Source of the DNA: Campylobacterota bacterium
GTDB lineage: Bacteria > Campylobacterota > Campylobacteria > Campylobacterales > Sulfurimonadaceae
Reading direction: 5' to 3'
Assembly (NCBI GenBank): GCA_023379705.1
Contig: JAMCPS010000083.1
Span: 1 to 35,634, forward strand
DNA length: 35,634 nucleotides
Made by a program: the position numbers and the translations under genes. Of this stretch, positions 1 to 8,384 are shown piece by piece; the stretch's first letter is position 1; each line of letters begins with the position of its first letter. The notes beneath the pieces are model-generated. The model was not told where the DNA came from and did not search any database. It saw nothing but the letters and a program-made list of their open reading frames with translations.

Positions 1-969
1 ACGATCTTAGACAAACGGATGTATCATAAAATCATTCAGCTGTATAATGATGGCTATCAACTTGCTTTGTATGACATTACGTTAAATTCCATCCCAAAGT
101 TAAAAAAACTAAAATATCTATTTCCCTACATCACGTACCTCAAAATTAACATGAAAGATTTTTCACAGCAATACCTCATTAAACTAAAAAAGGTAATCGA
201 ACCTTATCCCATTCATGTGATCGGCACCCAGATCAACAACTATAATCTCTATGGAACCACTCTTGGGCTCAATTTTCGTTATGTTCAGGGAAATTACTTT
301 AGTGAACCCGAATCGTTTAAACATAAAACACAAGATGCCAATACTTTTACAATTATTCAACTCTACAACATGTTAATGTCTGATGCTGAGATACAGGATT
401 TGGTTCGAATGTTTGAAATACATTCTGATTTGACACTTCAACTGCTTCGTTATATCAATTCACAACATTTTAATTTGCAAAACCATGTCTCATCCATTCA
501 GCAAGTTTTAACATTGTTAGGACGAAAAGCTCTGGGAAGTTGGCTAATGCTTCTAATCTATGGAAAATCTGTCAACAATTCAAAATATCAGTCACCCCTT
601 CAATTAATGGTACAAAACAGAGCAATAGTACTGGGTAAGCTCTATAAATTAATACATCCAAACGCGAATAAAGAGGAGGAAGGGAAGGTATTTTTTGTTG
701 CAATCATGTCTTTATCCAGTGCCGTTATGTCACTGCCATTATCATTAATATTAAAAGAAATGAAACTTTCTTCTGAACTTATTGAAGCCTTACTGCATCG
801 TGAGGGACTATTGGGAGAATTACTATCATTAGCGGAAGAGATTGAGAAATTCGAAGTAGAAAAAATTCAAGCATTCATCGAAAAATATCACTTGAACCCT
901 CAGTCTGTTTTTTCACTTTTGCGAGAATCGATAACAAGCGTCAACAAATTTGAGTCTTCTATCGCATAA
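1..969 (+). CDS. EAL (degenerate)/HDOD domain signalling protein, 5'-truncated by window edge
   Basis: Frame is open to base 1 (TILDKR-MYHK...). HDOD-like segment (LTLQLLRYINSQHF...SIQQVLTLLGRKALGSWLMLLIYGKS) closely resembles the ORF at 30237-31424. Confidence 0.75.
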   Translation, partial: TILDKRMYHKIIQLYNDGYQLALYDITLNSIPKLKKLKYLFPYITYLKINMKDFSQQYLIKLKKVIEPYPIHVIGTQINNYNLYGTTLGLNFRYVQGNYFSEPESFKHKTQDANTFTIIQLYNMLMSDAEIQDLVRMFEIHSDLTLQLLRYINSQHFNLQNHVSSIQQVLTLLGRKALGSWLMLLIYGKSVNNSKYQSPLQLMVQNRAIVLGKLYKLIHPNANKEEEGKVFFVAIMSLSSAVMSLPLSLILKEMKLSSELIEALLHREGLLGELLSLAEEIEKFEVEKIQAFIEKYHLNPQSVFSLLRESITSVNKFESSIA

Positions 970-988
970 ATAACATTGGGGTTCCCCT

Positions 989-1795
989 CTATTTTTCTAG
1001 CTCAAGTGCCAATTCCGAAAACACACGAGCTTTGGCACTATTGTATCGATACACTTGTCCACTTTTTTCAAGTAACCCTATTTTTTGATTCAATTGTGTC
1101 AATGAGGTAATCAAAGAATTCCGATTTTTAACCACTTTTCCCTTTTCATCAGTACTTACTTGATTCTTCATGCCGACGTAATTTTTCATATGAATCACAT
1201 ATCCGTTTGTTGTCTCTAACGCATCTGAAATACTCTGCATAGCAGATGCCATTGTTGCAGTAGTTGAAGAAATTTCCTGCAATGAAAGTTCTAAATTTCT
1301 CGCATCAGAGAGTAGTTTTGTATCGCCATAAACGGCTAATTTTGAAATTTCTGCTGATGTAGCCGTTTTCCGATTTAGTTTTTCAAACTCATCCAAAAAA
1401 ATATTAGAACTTAATTTGTATTGGTTAAATGCATTGGCTGTTTGACCAAGATTTAGCGCAGTTTTTGAAATGAGCTTCGTTGTACTGCATACTTCACCTG
1501 CATACGGGATTGGTATAAATCGTGCAACATTACTGATTTGCGCGCTTGATTTAAATATATCAGAATATTCACTTACGGTTTTGCTTAACAAGAACATACT
1601 GATTTCAAAAGTTTTATTGTTTTGTTTCTCTTCACGTAATGCCACAGCAACTTGTTCTAAATGATTAAATGCATAGAGATTTAATCTTTCGGTATTAATA
1701 CATGACTTTTCTACTGTAGGCATTGTGGGAGAAATAGTAGTAGTACAACCCGTAAAAATAAATGCCATGAGCATAAACAGTAACAAATTCTGCAA
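989..1795 (-). CDS. Putative lipoprotein of unknown function
   Basis: Signal peptide with lipobox FTGC (MQNLLLFMLMAFIFTGCTTT); no family recognised. Confidence 0.65.
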   Translation of the reverse strand: MQNLLLFMLMAFIFTGCTTTISPTMPTVEKSCINTERLNLYAFNHLEQVAVALREEKQNNKTFEISMFLLSKTVSEYSDIFKSSAQISNVARFIPIPYAGEVCSTTKLISKTALNLGQTANAFNQYKLSSNIFLDEFEKLNRKTATSAEISKLAVYGDTKLLSDARNLELSLQEISSTTATMASAMQSISDALETTNGYVIHMKNYVGMKNQVSTDEKGKVVKNRNSLITSLTQLNQKIGLLEKSGQVYRYNSAKARVFSELALELEK

Positions 1796-1831
1796 TTCAA
1801 TTTCCTTTTTTAAAAGTATATCTATTCTAGT

Positions 1832-3433
1832 TCACAACTTTATGAGTGCATGTTTAACAAGTAGATCTGCTATTTCAAAGCTTGCATCGACAAACTCTAA
1901 TTCCGGAAGGTCTCTCATGCTTTTTCGCTCATCAGCACTGTCAATTTTGACAATTATATTAGCTTCTTTACTGTAACCAAGTACGGCTTCACTAATAAGT
2001 CGTCGGGTGTGTTCACTGCTCATGGTGATAATGATAGCTTTTGCCTCTTTCACCATCAATGACTCCAAAACAGGTAGTTTATTTAAGTGCCCGAAATAAG
2101 CCATGTATCCTAGTTTTCTGGCATGCAATACGTGCTTTAAATTATCGGAGATAATAATAAAATTTGCCCCTTTTGTCTGCAAAGAGGAGGCAACAATTTT
2201 ACCAAGAATCGCAAATCCGGCAACAATAATATGATCTTTGCGCTCTATGGGAGTGATGACGTCCGATTCGTAGTACTCTTTTTCGAAATAAGATGAAAGC
2301 TTATAAATATTTCCGATAATAAATGGGGTCAGAATCATCGATATCACACTCACAAGTATCAAAAAACTCGCCATTTCTTGCGATATAAGCTTATGCCCCC
2401 CTGCTAGGGTAAAAATAGCAAAGGAAAACTCGCCAATTTGAGCAAGTGCAAGTGCCGTTTTGGCCGAGGTGTTTTTATCGGAGTTTCTTCGTATAATGGC
2501 ATAAATTACGGCCGCTTTAAAGAGCATGGCAAAGATAAAGACAAACGTGATGATGTGTATGTTTTCAAGAAAATAGAACAGATCGATTTTAGTCCCCACA
2601 CCAAAGAAAAAGGCTCCAAGAAGCAGATCTTTATAACTGGCAATATCGGATTCCACTTTGACGTTGTAACGTGTATCCGCGATGATCATTCCTGCAATAA
2701 ACGCTCCCAGCGAATAGGTAAATCCCATGCTGTGTGCAAGAAGTGAAGCCCCGATAAGAATGGAGAATACCGAGCCTAAAAATAGCTCTTCAAGTTCTGC
2801 TTTTGCGGAGAACTGTAACAGTGCATTAACAATCTTGTCGCCTAACGTAAACATAAATACTACGACGAATACGGCTGATAGGAGAGTTTTAACAAGGACT
2901 TCACCAAGTGAGAGTGTGTCGTTGGATAAAAAAGTGATAAGGAGCAAAATAGGGATGACGGCAAGATCTTGAAAGATCAAAATTCCCATCGATTTTTGTC
3001 CATATGGAGTATGTATGTCTTTGGACTCTTTGAGATAGGTGAGCACAATGGCGGTAGATGAGAGGGAAAAAGCCAAAGAAATGATGAGGGATGTATTGAA
3101 ATTGAGCCCAAAAAGAGTATAAGAGAGAATGAAAATCACGACGACGCTGGAAATAACCTGCAATAGGCCGTTTGTAAGGAGAATCTCTTTCATCTTTTTG
3201 ATTTTGTCTAAACTCAGCTCAAGTCCGATGGTAAACATCAAAAAGACAATCCCAAATTCTCCGATCAAATCCAATGAATCATTTGAAAGTCCATTAAATC
3301 CAAAAAGAGTGCTGATAATGGTTCCTGTCGCAATATAACCGATGATATGCGATATCCCGAATCTTTTGAGGATGATGTTCAAAACTGTCGCAATTGAAAT
3401 GGTTAAAAAAATTGATAAAAGTAAGTTTTCCAT
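1832..3433 (-). CDS. CPA2-type monovalent cation:proton antiporter (KefB-like) with C-terminal TrkA-N/RCK domain
   Basis: Multi-TM exchanger sequence (GLELSLDKIKKMKE, GAFIAGMIIADTRY) followed by a Rossmann-like segment (HIIVAGFAILGKIVASSL). Confidence 0.88.
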   Translation of the reverse strand: MENLLLSIFLTISIATVLNIILKRFGISHIIGYIATGTIISTLFGFNGLSNDSLDLIGEFGIVFLMFTIGLELSLDKIKKMKEILLTNGLLQVISSVVVIFILSYTLFGLNFNTSLIISLAFSLSSTAIVLTYLKESKDIHTPYGQKSMGILIFQDLAVIPILLLITFLSNDTLSLGEVLVKTLLSAVFVVVFMFTLGDKIVNALLQFSAKAELEELFLGSVFSILIGASLLAHSMGFTYSLGAFIAGMIIADTRYNVKVESDIASYKDLLLGAFFFGVGTKIDLFYFLENIHIITFVFIFAMLFKAAVIYAIIRRNSDKNTSAKTALALAQIGEFSFAIFTLAGGHKLISQEMASFLILVSVISMILTPFIIGNIYKLSSYFEKEYYESDVITPIERKDHIIVAGFAILGKIVASSLQTKGANFIIISDNLKHVLHARKLGYMAYFGHLNKLPVLESLMVKEAKAIIITMSSEHTRRLISEAVLGYSKEANIIVKIDSADERKSMRDLPELEFVDASFEIADLLVKHALIKL

Positions 3434-3529
3434 ACGATAATTATAGTGTATTAGACCCTCTTATTGTATTTAAAATCTACACAAATACAGAAAAACTAAT
3501 AAGTTCCTTCTACTATATAAAGAGACTAA

Positions 3530-3720
3530 TTGTTCCAATGTTGTAGCACTCGAAAAATCTCTTGGTCGTAAACTAAATAGAGCAAGTTTGAAAGCTGCAA
3601 GCGAAGAACTTCTAAATGAAACTATCATCTTTATCAATCCATGAGGTTGGCTTTATGGAAAACGAGCACGAGAAATAGCTATTGATGTGGAGATGGCGTA
3701 AGATATTAAAAAGGTAAATT
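3530..3720 (+). pseudogene. Possible decayed coding remnant
   Basis: One frame reads VALEKSLGRKLNRASLKAASEELLNETIIFINP*GWLYGKRAREIAIDVEMA*, with a single in-frame stop; no intact ORF. Confidence 0.25.
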
Positions 3721-3853
3721 TAGTCCACTAATCATCTTTCAGATTTCCCATTGTTTTAAGAGCATTGATTGATATTAAAAGGCCACTTACTTTACAAAAG
3801 GTAGTATTTTTTATTTTTATATGGGTTTAAAAGCATTTAAAATAGGGGAATTT

Positions 3854-3867
3854 TTGGTGGGCTGTGC
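3854..3867. repeat. Candidate left attachment site (degenerate)
   Basis: TTGGTGGGCTGTGC against TTGGTGGAGCTGTGC at the tmRNA 3' end (one-base deletion). Confidence 0.4.
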
Positions 3868-3919
3868 TCAACTGCTTAACCCATATTTTGCGATGTTTAA
3901 AAGGTGTCTATATAAAAAA

Positions 3920-3940
3920 GGTACATTAAAAGGTACATTA
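3920..3940. repeat. Two direct GGTACATTA repeats at left edge of element
   Basis: GGTACATTA at 3920-3928 and 3932-3940, 12 bp periodicity; same motif at the right edge. Confidence 0.7.
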
Positions 3941-3950
3941 GGATTAAAGT

Positions 3951-4208
3951 CTACACAAAGTCTTTATCTTTTGTGAAGAGGCCAAAAAGGTTCTTGAATA
4001 AAAAAGCCTCAATAATAAAAACTGGGGCGATAAAAATCATCAAGACAAAACTCATAATCAAGCAAGCAATCGCGCTAAAAATGAATTCACCGAATACTCC
4101 GCTAAACAGACCTATTCCGTAGATTACGGTGGCATTAACAATAAACGTTAAATGGGTAAAAAACTCTTCGGAAGATGGGTTATTGTTCATAACAAAAGGA
4201 TAAAGCAA
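3951..4208 (-). CDS. Small membrane protein, unknown
   Basis: Multiple hydrophobic segments (IYGIGLFSGVFGEFIFSAIACLIMSFVLMIFIAPVFII); same strand as the element genes. Confidence 0.55.
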   Translation of the reverse strand: MLYPFVMNNNPSSEEFFTHLTFIVNATVIYGIGLFSGVFGEFIFSAIACLIMSFVLMIFIAPVFIIEAFLFKNLFGLFTKDKDFV

Positions 4209-4228
4209 ATGAGCTTAAAGGATGGGCG

Positions 4229-4251
4229 GACCGGATCATGATGATCCGGTC
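4229..4251. promoter_or_regulatory. 10-bp perfect inverted repeat, hairpin or operator
   Basis: GACCGGATCA-TGA-TGATCCGGTC in the gap between the 4259-4543 and 3951-4208 ORFs. Confidence 0.6.
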
Positions 4252-4258
4252 GGTGTCA

Positions 4259-4543
4259 TTATGCGGTTTTTGGGAGCATCTTTTTTAATATACCGACCTC
4301 AACTTGTGACTTTAGTTCGTACAATTCGTGTGTATCTTTCAAATAATCTCTGAAAGTGTCCAGAATATCTGTATATTTTTGAACAATGTGTTTATATCGG
4401 TCTTCCCATTCAGGGTTTTCTTTATCGTCAAATGTTACACCATCAACACACAAACATTCCGATTCAAATATATCATTATGCATAGATTCAAATACTTTTT
4501 TAATCTGCTCACTAGCCATTCGTGCTCTAAAATATTCACCCAT
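4259..4543 (-). CDS. Hypothetical protein
   Basis: 94 aa ORF with an SD-like GGAGAAAG upstream of ATG; ordered with neighbouring minus-strand genes. Confidence 0.55.
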   Translation of the reverse strand: MGEYFRARMASEQIKKVFESMHNDIFESECLCVDGVTFDDKENPEWEDRYKHIVQKYTDILDTFRDYLKDTHELYELKSQVEVGILKKMLPKTA

Positions 4544-4553
4544 TACTTTCTCC

Positions 4554-4859
4554 TTATGCAGCCATGCCGATACGCTCCAAGCGTTTCAGCATAAATTTTT
4601 CATCATCCATTAATGATAAGCTCCATGAAAGCATATCCCCGACACGATCAACATAGATAATTAGGTCTACACTCCCCGGTTGAATTACTCTTGATAGGAG
4701 GGGAAGATTTCTATCTTTCGACGATTGTCTATTGGTCATACTATCAATTTGTATAATCTCACATTCTGCAAAGGTGAGTTCCATATCTTCAAGGTCATTT
4801 ATAAAACGTTCTGATTCAAACGCCTGTTCTTTGATCGTTGCTATGCTTACTGGATCCAT
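4554..4859 (-). CDS. Hypothetical protein
   Basis: 101 aa ORF directly abutting the HTH gene (4860). Confidence 0.55.
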   Translation of the reverse strand: MDPVSIATIKEQAFESERFINDLEDMELTFAECEIIQIDSMTNRQSSKDRNLPLLSRVIQPGSVDLIIYVDRVGDMLSWSLSLMDDEKFMLKRLERIGMAA

Positions 4860-5054
4860 CTATTCCCCTTTGTAGTTTTTAACGATTTTGAGAGCATCAT
4901 CTAGCGTGATCTCCAACTCTTTTAATTTTGCCTCGCACTCAAACGATTTTTTGATCCTGGTGTAAAGCTCAGGCCGTTCCGTCTTCCATCGGCTGAATGT
5001 TACCGGGCTTATATCGATAGCGACGGCGATTTCTTTGTCTTTGATCTGTGCCAT
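4860..5054 (-). CDS. Small HTH DNA-binding protein, probable element regulator
   Basis: HTH-like IAVAIDISPVTFSRWKTERPELYTRIKKSFE; SD AAGGGG; palindromic operator-like site directly upstream. Confidence 0.6.
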   Translation of the reverse strand: MAQIKDKEIAVAIDISPVTFSRWKTERPELYTRIKKSFECEAKLKELEITLDDALKIVKNYKGE

Positions 5055-5065
5055 GTTTCCCCTTG

Positions 5066-5082
5066 GTTATCGCATTGATAAC
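5066..5082. promoter_or_regulatory. Operator-like palindrome
   Basis: GTTATC-gcatt-GATAAC, overlapping a second repeat ATAAC-gt-GTTAT (5078-5089), upstream of the HTH gene. Confidence 0.55.
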
Positions 5083-5207
5083 GTGTTATTGATATTCAGC
5101 TCAAATCTTAGCGATATTTTGCCGATATTGTCAAGAGTAAAATTATCTAATAGTTAACAAATAGTATAAAATATGCACTTTTTATACTTAAATTGTTAAT
5201 TAACTGT

Positions 5208-5352
5208 ATTGCTTAAGTTTACTTAGCAATATGATAATAATCTCTCGAAACTTAGAAAAGTTATTCACATATCGATAATTCTAGGCTGTCAATCTGTGAA
5301 TAGCGATATTTTTAAGGTTAAGTTTCCTTAATTGCTTAACAATACGATAATA
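5208..5352. repeat. Repeat-rich AT-rich intergenic region (candidate replication origin)
   Basis: Imperfect inverted repeat ATTGCTTAAG/CTTAGCAAT (5208-5230); TTAAGG/CCTTAA (5312-5331); near-identical direct repeats CAATATGATAATAA and CAATACGATAATAA. Confidence 0.4.
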
Positions 5353-5434
5353 AACTGCAAAAATAGCCCTTTTTGGTTAACATAATGTAGATTCTATTTA
5401 AAACGCACTTTGCAACCTTAAACGGCTAAAACGG

Positions 5435-5449
5435 TAATGATAGTCATTA
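5435..5449. promoter_or_regulatory. Fur-box-like palindrome
   Basis: TAATGA-TAG-TCATTA within GGTAATGATAGTCATTATA, close to the classical Fur consensus GATAATGATAATCATTATC. Confidence 0.35.
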
Positions 5450-5504
5450 TACTAATTCGGACTACCCCTATAGCTCCCCCGCTGAAATATGCTATACTTT
5501 TTTC

Positions 5505-5708
5505 ATGAACTGTGAAGCACTATTTAAACAAGCCTGGTCTATTGTCGAATGTATCCTTGGATTATTTGGCATAGTACTTCTTTCGATCATTGTTGCTTTA
5601 ATTGTCTCACTGATCGGGTTTGATAGCTCCTCGCCATATATCGGGGGCGGGTTCCTAATCTATGGAATTGCTACCGTGATCTTTAAATGTACTTCATCAA
5701 AGAAGTGA
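5505..5708 (+). CDS. Small hydrophobic (about two TM) protein
   Basis: 67 aa; extended -10 TGCTATACT ends 6 nt before the ATG; only rightward gene I can support in the element. Confidence 0.5.
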   Translation: MNCEALFKQAWSIVECILGLFGIVLLSIIVALIVSLIGFDSSSPYIGGGFLIYGIATVIFKCTSSKK

Positions 5709-6254
5709 TTTAACTCCGTAAATATTACTCACAGTTTCGGGACTCACTAATCTCCCGTGTAGCAATTCAACTACTTTTAACTCTGCTTTAGTGCTGCGGA
5801 ATTTACCGCCTGATATTTCATTGAGCAACGCTAAAAGGTCATTTGTGATCTCTATCACAGTCATATTTGCCTCATTCATGCCGGCAATATCACAGTCAAA
5901 CGTTTCCGCATCATCCTGATCCAATGCTCCTCTATCAAACATATCGGGGCGCATGATGGTGATCTGCTTCATCTCTGAAAGTAGGATGATTATTTGTTCC
6001 GGCGTTCGCTCATCCTTTGGTTTTGGTCGGTTACGTTCATTCGCTTCTCTTTGAGCATCACGGCTAGGGTCTTCCATCCCTCTGATTGCTTCTTTTGCTT
6101 CCTCGTACCTGTACCACCGTTTGGATGAATTAGGCTTAGGGTGATGAGGTATAAACCCGCCGTTTACCAATTGTATGAAATATGGAAGTTTGCCTTTGAA
6201 TACTCCGGCTTGCCTTAATTTGTTTACACACTCAGTCGCTGTGATAAGTTCCAT
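5697..6254 (-). CDS. Winged-helix/HTH protein, possibly small-terminase (Nu1)-like
   Basis: Start set at the internal ATG 6254 with SD AAGGA five nt upstream; N-terminal MELITATECVNKLRQ...FIPHHPKPNSSKRWYRYEEAKEAI looks like a wHTH; charged linker follows. Confidence 0.55.
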   Translation of the reverse strand: MELITATECVNKLRQAGVFKGKLPYFIQLVNGGFIPHHPKPNSSKRWYRYEEAKEAIRGMEDPSRDAQREANERNRPKPKDERTPEQIIILLSEMKQITIMRPDMFDRGALDQDDAETFDCDIAGMNEANMTVIEITNDLLALLNEISGGKFRSTKAELKVVELLHGRLVSPETVSNIYGVKSLL

Positions 6255-6374
6255 GAATTTCCTTTTGCATGAAATGTTTTCTAAAACTTCAGTAAACTTT
6301 GCCTTTTGGGTGATATTGTCATACACTACGTGTATGAGTGAATAACTCACAAAAGTTAAGCAAGTTCACGGGTC

Positions 6375-6437
6375 GAAAACTAGGCGTTTTCCGCGAGTCT
6401 TAAGCCCCGCACTGGGTCAAACCCTTAGGAGGACCCA
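6375..6437. other. Structured, locally GC-richer intergenic segment
   Basis: Hairpin GAAAAC-taggc-GTTTTC (6375-6391) and TGGGTC/GACCCA (6413-6437) between the recT and wHTH genes. Confidence 0.4.
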
Positions 6438-6445
6438 TAATATAT

Positions 6446-7276
6446 TTATGTGGTCTCGCTCTCTTGATCCGCTCCCTGCTTCGTCATTACCATAACGTTA
6501 AGGTCAACATCATAAGCGGGATCTGTCGTTAACTCTGCTTCAATTACCGCGCCTTCCTCAACGCTCTTACGGACATCAACGGCTTTGCCTTTCTCTGTCG
6601 CTTCGTCAATCGCTACTACGGTTTGCACACTGTCCCCAATAGGTAAACGTTTGATGTGCCGCTTTAACGCTGTCTTGATCGCCATCTCCTCGTACCAATC
6701 AAACCAAATGCTTGAAGGCTGTGCGCTTTGGTTCGGGCTTTTTTGTCTGATCTTCTCGATCTCTCCCACGCTCATGACGTTGTAAAATATTTCACCGTTT
6801 GGGGATTTGATCGCAGTAAACACCTTATCAAGGTTGCTTATCACCCACTTTGGGCTTTCGGTTTCTCTCGCGTCGTAATCGGGTTCATACTTGATGATCT
6901 CATCCCATCCGTTAAACTCGTAAGAGAATTCATCCGTACTGTAAACGGGAAACACTTTTGCCTTCCATCCTGCCCTATCCAATAGGACGTTATAGCCTCG
7001 CGCCCCGATCTGAAGCTGTGCCGCCCCTTTGTAAGGTACGATGTACACCTGCCCCAGATTCTTATCGATATTTAAATCCAGTTGCGCCGCTGCAACACAA
7101 CACCCGATAATACTCTCAGGAGTACATGCTGATAGGTTCCGATCTGAAGCAACCGCCAAAGCCGTCGCCATAAATCGATCTGATTTCCTTTTGTCCTGTA
7201 AGAGGCTTTGAAGCTGTTTTTGTACGCTTACAAGTCCGCGCTTTATTTCATCCGTTCGTGTCAATGCTGTTGCCAT
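6446..7276 (-). CDS. recT: RecT-family single-strand annealing recombinase
   Basis: Typical RecT pattern: QLQSLLQDKRKSDRFMATALAVASDRNLSACTPESIIGCCVAAAQLDLNIDKNLGQVYIVPYKGAAQLQIGARGY. Confidence 0.92.
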   Translation of the reverse strand: MATALTRTDEIKRGLVSVQKQLQSLLQDKRKSDRFMATALAVASDRNLSACTPESIIGCCVAAAQLDLNIDKNLGQVYIVPYKGAAQLQIGARGYNVLLDRAGWKAKVFPVYSTDEFSYEFNGWDEIIKYEPDYDARETESPKWVISNLDKVFTAIKSPNGEIFYNVMSVGEIEKIRQKSPNQSAQPSSIWFDWYEEMAIKTALKRHIKRLPIGDSVQTVVAIDEATEKGKAVDVRKSVEEGAVIEAELTTDPAYDVDLNVMVMTKQGADQESETT

Positions 7277-7286
7277 GTGATCCCCT

Positions 7287-8057
7287 TTATGATGCCCACT
7301 CGGGCAATGATATTTCTTTTACAATCTGAGCGCGTCCCGTTTCTAAAAAAGTGATGTACTCTTTTAAAAGCTGTTGATAATTCGCCCGGCCTTTATCGAT
7401 CGATGCCGTATCCAATTCCCTCACCCGTACCATGTACGGGGCTGATTTCTCCACGGTTACAAAAACAAACCGTTTCGCGGGTAGTCCTAAGAGTGTGAGG
7501 GTGTCGATGTACCATGCCGCTTGACGGTCATAGCGATACTCTGCTATTGATTTTGCAAAGCTGTAATCCATTCCGTCCCTGGTTGTTTTAATATCAATTA
7601 ATATTCCACTCTTTTGAATGTAATAATCCGGGCGGCACTTTCGGATAATGCCGTCTTCATCTTTAGCGAAATAACTCTGCTCCGCTTCACCGCCTTGAAG
7701 TAGTCCTCCCGCTATCATACGTACGTTTCTCGCCATCTTTATGGCTTGATCGTGTTCTGATGAGGTCAAGGCGCAACGCTCCCCTAAAGCCTCTAAAAAC
7801 GATTCATACGCTGCCTTTCCTTCTTTCGTATTCTTTGGGAGCTCGGGAGCGATTGCAAACTCTTGATCAAATGTATCCGGCTCTAAAATAAGCTTATGAA
7901 CTACCGATCCAAAATCAAACGTTTTACCGCCCAGGCTAAAGCACTCCCGGTTCTGAAAATGTAGCGGGCTTTCTGCCAATAGTGAAAAATGGCTGCTGCT
8001 GATACCATCGGCGGCGTGATATGCCGCGTTTGTCATCTCTTTGGGTGAATGTTTCAT
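7287..8057 (-). CDS. RecE-like PD-(D/E)XK exonuclease
   Basis: YHAADGISSSHFSLLAESPLHF..., FDFGSVVHKLILEP, CRPDYYIQKSGILIDIKTTRDG...YDRQAAWYIDT; adjacent to recT. Confidence 0.88.
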   Translation of the reverse strand: MKHSPKEMTNAAYHAADGISSSHFSLLAESPLHFQNRECFSLGGKTFDFGSVVHKLILEPDTFDQEFAIAPELPKNTKEGKAAYESFLEALGERCALTSSEHDQAIKMARNVRMIAGGLLQGGEAEQSYFAKDEDGIIRKCRPDYYIQKSGILIDIKTTRDGMDYSFAKSIAEYRYDRQAAWYIDTLTLLGLPAKRFVFVTVEKSAPYMVRVRELDTASIDKGRANYQQLLKEYITFLETGRAQIVKEISLPEWAS

Positions 8058-8359
8058 GATAGCCCCTCAAATTTCATGTCTTCGCGCATTTGGTCCGCGT
8101 TAATAATCGCCTCTGCCTCTTTGATATATTGATCGTATCGATCATCGAATAGGCTCTGCACTGCCTCGAATAGTGTTGTTTCTTTATCCTCAAAGCTGAT
8201 AAGATACGGTGTCAATTCGTTAATCTCTGCCTCTTTGAGATAATCCATCATCGCACTTAGGCTTCGTCTCGCTTCGTAAACGTCTATCGGGTCAATTTCC
8301 TGATCCATTGTGTTTCTTTCGTTGTAGTACTCCAACATCGTTTTATTTTCAGTGGCCAA
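8054..8359 (-). CDS. Hypothetical protein
   Basis: 101 aa acidic ORF overlapping the RecE-like start by 4 nt (ATGA coupling). Confidence 0.6.
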   Translation of the reverse strand: MATENKTMLEYYNERNTMDQEIDPIDVYEARRSLSAMMDYLKEAEINELTPYLISFEDKETTLFEAVQSLFDDRYDQYIKEAEAIINADQMREDMKFEGLS

Positions 8360-8384
8360 CTGATCTAAGCCCCCCGGTGGGAGC

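Noticed and set aside
5697-6350. Upstream start for the wHTH protein at 6350
   Set aside because: ATG 6254 has a clear SD (AAGGA) and begins the domain-like sequence.
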